Program-made: the position numbers and the translations under genes
Part shown: positions 5,035 through 6,675 of the stretch, piece by piece
How the letters are laid out: each line of letters opens with the position of its first letter
Position numbering within the stretch: the stretch's first letter is position 1
NCBI GenBank assembly: GCA_003482405.1
Contig: DMZB01000070.1
Location: forward strand, 1-6,675
Source of the DNA: Lactobacillus sp.
GTDB taxonomy: Bacteria > Bacillota > Bacilli > Lactobacillales > Lactobacillaceae
Length of the DNA stretch: 6,675 nt
Direction of reading: 5' to 3'
Notes under the pieces: model-generated
Told to the model about the DNA's origin: nothing
Database searches by the model: none
What the model saw: only the letters and a program-made list of their open reading frames with translations

Positions 5035-5892
5035 TTGAAGGTCATTCATATCAGACACTCTAGAAAATTATTCACAGTTATTGCCATAGCGGCAGGGTTG
5101 ATTTTTAGCCTTGGTATTCCGGCGACCGCGAACGCCAGCAGCATTACAATTGGGACACAAGGGACGGATGCTCAAATCTGGCGGCATATTTCCAAATCAT
5201 CTGCGGCCAAACAAGCGCATTTGACCATTCACGTTAAAGAAGTAACGGATAGCGTGCAGTTGAATCAGGCCACCGGTGATGGCACGATTCCTGTTAATGC
5301 CTTTCAATCATTCAGTTATATGGAGGCTTATAACAAGGAAAATCCAACACGTAAATTAACAGCAGTTGGCACAACCTACCTTGAACCGATGGGACTGTAC
5401 TCCAAAAAATATAAGCATTTGAAGTCCTTACCGAAGGGCGCAACAGTGGGGATTCCTGAGGACCCAGCCAATTTAACACGGGGCTTAAAGTTGTTAAAAA
5501 CAGCTGGTCTCATCACTTTAAAACGTAATTTTAATGCGCTGGGTAACATTAGTAGCATCAAGAGCAATCCACGACAATTAAAATTCCGTCAGATCGATGG
5601 TTCCACCGGACCGCGGATTCTCTCGGACGTTGACGCAGTGTTAATGTCCAACACGATTGCCCAAGACGGTGGGTTGAATGTATTAAAGGATTCTTTAGTT
5701 CATGAAAAGGTCAGTCGTGAAACAAACGAGGATGTCAATGTTTTGGCGGCCGGCCAAAAGTACCGGAACAATAAATCCGTAAAAAAATTAATTAAACTCT
5801 ATCGGAACAAGGGCATTCAGCGTTATATTAAGAATGAATTCCATGGCACGAAGGTCGAAGTTATTAAACCGATCAGTGCACTAAAAAAATAA
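5035..5892 (+). CDS. NlpA/MetQ-family substrate-binding protein, secreted, no lipobox
   Basis: A 285-residue protein with an N-terminal signal peptide: a basic n-region (residues 7-11), a hydrophobic core (LFTVIAIAAGLIFSLGI, 12-28), and a likely signal peptidase I site after A34 (A32-N33-A34). The mature part resembles NlpA/MetQ methionine-binding proteins: ITIGTQGTDAQIWRHI (37-52), VNAFQSFSYMEAYNKEN (87-103), YLEPMGLYSKKYK (115-127), GATVGIPEDPANLTRGLKLL (135-154) and DVDAVLMSNTIAQDGGL (198-214). MetQ delivers methionine to the MetNI ABC importer. This protein has no cysteine anywhere, so it cannot be a lipoprotein, and no metN or metI is adjacent. It sits 29 bases after the methyltransferase gene and 17 before luxS, inside the T-box operon. 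The start is doubtful: TTG 5035 has no SD, whereas GAAGG (5037-5041) lies 8 bases before an in-frame ATC at 5050. Substrate could be methionine, a peptide or a related compound. Confidence 0.8.
   Translation: MKVIHIRHSRKLFTVIAIAAGLIFSLGIPATANASSITIGTQGTDAQIWRHISKSSAAKQAHLTIHVKEVTDSVQLNQATGDGTIPVNAFQSFSYMEAYNKENPTRKLTAVGTTYLEPMGLYSKKYKHLKSLPKGATVGIPEDPANLTRGLKLLKTAGLITLKRNFNALGNISSIKSNPRQLKFRQIDGSTGPRILSDVDAVLMSNTIAQDGGLNVLKDSLVHEKVSRETNEDVNVLAAGQKYRNNKSVKKLIKLYRNKGIQRYIKNEFHGTKVEVIKPISALKK
5037..5041 (+). promoter_or_regulatory. SD-like GAAGG that does not match the TTG start of the metQ-like gene
   Basis: GAAGG overlaps and follows the TTG at 5035, so it cannot serve that codon. It lies 8 bases before the in-frame ATC at 5050-5052, the normal SD-to-start distance. 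Starting there would give a signal peptide beginning at residue 6 (IRHSRKLF). Either ATC is used as a rare start, an ATG has been changed by one base, or TTG is used with poor efficiency. Confidence 0.4.
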
Positions 5893-5909
5893 GGAGCGTT
5901 AAGTAGATT

Positions 5910-6383
5910 ATGGCAAAAGTAGAAAGTTTTACATTAGATCACACAAAGGTTAAGGCACCTTATGTTCGTTTGATTACGGTTGAGAATGGACCAAAGGGTG
6001 ACGCAATTTCAAACTACGACTTACGTTTGGTACAACCAAACACCAATGCCATCCCAACAGCCGGCTTACACACGATTGAACATTTGTTAGCTGGGCTGTT
6101 GCGTGACCGTTTAGACGGCGTCATCGATTGTTCACCATTTGGTTGCCGGACAGGATTCCATTTGATCACATGGGGTGAGCACTCCACGACAGAAGTTGCC
6201 AAGGCTTTGAAGAGTTCACTGGAAGAAATCCGCGACACGATTGAGTGGAAAGATGTTCAGGGTACAGACAAGTACAGTTGTGGAAACTTCCGTGACCACT
6301 CTTTATTCTCAGCCAAAGAATGGTGCAAGACCATCTTGGATCAAGGTATCAGTGACGAACCATTCGAACGTCATGTCATCTAA
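5910..6383 (+). CDS. luxS: S-ribosylhomocysteine lyase LuxS (AI-2 synthesis)
   Basis: A 157-residue protein of normal LuxS length. It cleaves S-ribosylhomocysteine to homocysteine and 4,5-dihydroxy-2,3-pentanedione, the precursor of autoinducer AI-2, in the cytoplasm as a metal-dependent homodimer. The metal-binding HTIEH motif gives H54 and H58, with E57 as a catalytic residue. The third ligand is C124 in [12 protein letters not shown]79 in FGCRTGFHL is the expected catalytic cysteine. [21 protein letters not shown] and the [10 protein letters not shown] segment are typical. The SD AAGGAG (5891-5896) overlaps the stop of the preceding gene and is 13 bases from ATG, longer than usual. With only 17 bases between genes and no promoter, luxS should be cotranscribed from the T-box promoter. 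Its product homocysteine is the substrate of the methyltransferase two genes upstream, closing the homocysteine-to-methionine step of the activated methyl cycle. All key residues are intact. Confidence 0.97.
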   Translation: MAKVESFTLDHTKVKAPYVRLITVENGPKGDAISNYDLRLVQPNTNAIPTAGLHTIEHLLAGLLRDRLDGVIDCSPFGCRTGFHLITWGEHSTTEVAKALKSSLEEIRDTIEWKDVQGTDKYSCGNFRDHSLFSAKEWCKTILDQGISDEPFERHVI

Positions 6384-6407
6384 AGCTAAATATTTTAAAT
6401 GAAAGTC

Positions 6408-6441
6408 AAAACATCGGGACAAAATGTTCCGATGTTTTTTT
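6408..6441 (+). terminator. Strong terminator after luxS
   Basis: ACATCGGGACA (6411-6421), loop AAA, TGTTCCGATGT (6425-6435): an 11-bp stem with one G-T wobble, preceded by A residues and followed by seven T (6435-6441). It ends the methionine operon 25-60 bases after the luxS stop. Confidence 0.93.
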
Positions 6442-6476
6442 GCCCGTATTTTCAATGTAAATCTGTTAATTCAATA

Positions 6477-6505
6477 ATGACAGAATTAGGTAGCTATGCT
6501 ACACT
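6477..6505 (+). promoter_or_regulatory. Extended -10 promoter for tRNA-Gly
   Basis: ATGACA (6477-6482) is followed after 17 bases by TACACT (6500-6505), with TGC at 6497-6499 forming an extended -10. Transcription would start near 6512, about 11 bases before the mature tRNA 5' end. Confidence 0.7.
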
Positions 6506-6522
6506 ATAAAAGTTGGTTCAAT

Positions 6523-6593
6523 GCGGGTGTAGTTTAGTGGTAAAATCCAAGCTTCCCAAGCTTGAGTCGCGGGTCCGATTCCCGTCACCCGCT
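6523..6593 (+). tRNA. tRNA-Gly, anticodon CCC
   Basis: A 71-base cloverleaf. Acceptor arms are GCGGGTG (6523-6529) and CACCCGC (6586-6592), with discriminator T (6593). The D arm is GTTT/AAAT with G18G19 present. Anticodon stem CAAGC/GCTTG encloses loop TTCCCAA, so the anticodon is CCC (6555-6557), reading GGG. The variable loop is AGTC. The T arm is GCGGG/CCCGT with loop TCCGATT: position 55, almost always T (pseudouridine), is C here. The 3' CCA is not encoded; CTTTT follows the discriminator. The gene has its own promoter and terminator. GGG can also be read by a TCC-anticodon tRNA, so this gene may be a minor or specialised isoacceptor. Confidence 0.92.
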
Positions 6594-6634
6594 CTTTTAA
6601 GGACGTATTTCACAGATAAATGCCAGTCCTGTAT

Positions 6635-6674
6635 GACGCTCAAATCTCTTTACAGGGGATTTGAGCGTCTTTTA
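6635..6674 (+). terminator. Terminator of the tRNA-Gly transcript
   Basis: GACGCTCAAATC (6635-6646) pairs perfectly over 12 bp with GATTTGAGCGTC (6658-6669) around an 11-base loop, followed by TTTTAT. There is no T tract on the opposite strand, so it acts on + strand transcripts. CCTGTA (6628-6633), just upstream, is complementary to TACAGG (6651-6656) in the loop. Confidence 0.88.
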
Positions 6675-6675
6675 T

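Overview
The window reads as a chromosomal segment of a low-to-moderate GC Gram-positive bacterium, most likely a member of the Lactobacillaceae. The grounds are a T-box leader in front of a methionine gene, Shine-Dalgarno-led starts, compact intergenic terminators, a DUF3737 protein and a YkvS-type DUF2187 protein. The species cannot be named from the sequence alone. Every supported gene lies on the + strand, and nothing suggests a mobile element, phage or CRISPR array.

Layout. Bases 2-676 hold the C-terminal half of a MATE-family efflux transporter that enters from outside the window. Bases 805-1092 hold a 95-residue DUF2187-like protein with a very acidic tail, followed by a hairpin terminator. 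Bases 1093-1361 are non-coding and hold that terminator, a set of 11-bp-phased TT(T/G)(A/G)C(A)-like hexamers just upstream of a -10-like element, and a perfect 15-bp palindrome in the probable 5' leader. Bases 1362-3382 are a two-gene operon with a 4-base ATGA overlap: a DUF3737 beta-helix-like protein, then a MalY/PatB-type PLP C-S lyase (cystathionine beta-lyase).

Bases 3383-3844 are non-coding but dense. They hold an imperfect terminator, a TTGACA promoter and a complete T-box leader (stem I, stem II, IIA/B pseudoknot, stem III, antiterminator/terminator). Its TGGT acceptor-pairing element and ATG specifier point to tRNA-Met. It precedes three closely spaced genes: a short MetE-type (YxjG/YxjH) homocysteine methyltransferase, an NlpA/MetQ-family secreted binding protein with no lipobox cysteine, and luxS. 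A strong terminator follows luxS. The window closes with a tRNA-Gly(CCC) gene that has its own extended -10 promoter and its own terminator.

How the genes fit together. LuxS splits S-ribosylhomocysteine into homocysteine and the AI-2 precursor. The MetE-like enzyme would methylate homocysteine to methionine. The MetQ-like protein would capture methionine or a related compound outside the cell. The upstream MalY/PatB enzyme can release homocysteine from cystathionine. The window is therefore a sulfur amino acid and activated-methyl-cycle locus. Its main arm, luxS included, is probably switched on when tRNA-Met is uncharged. The most unusual points are the orphan non-lipidated MetQ-like protein with an ill-defined start, the phased response-regulator-like boxes before DUF3737, and an atypical tRNA-Gly(CCC) with C in place of the conserved T55 and no encoded CCA.
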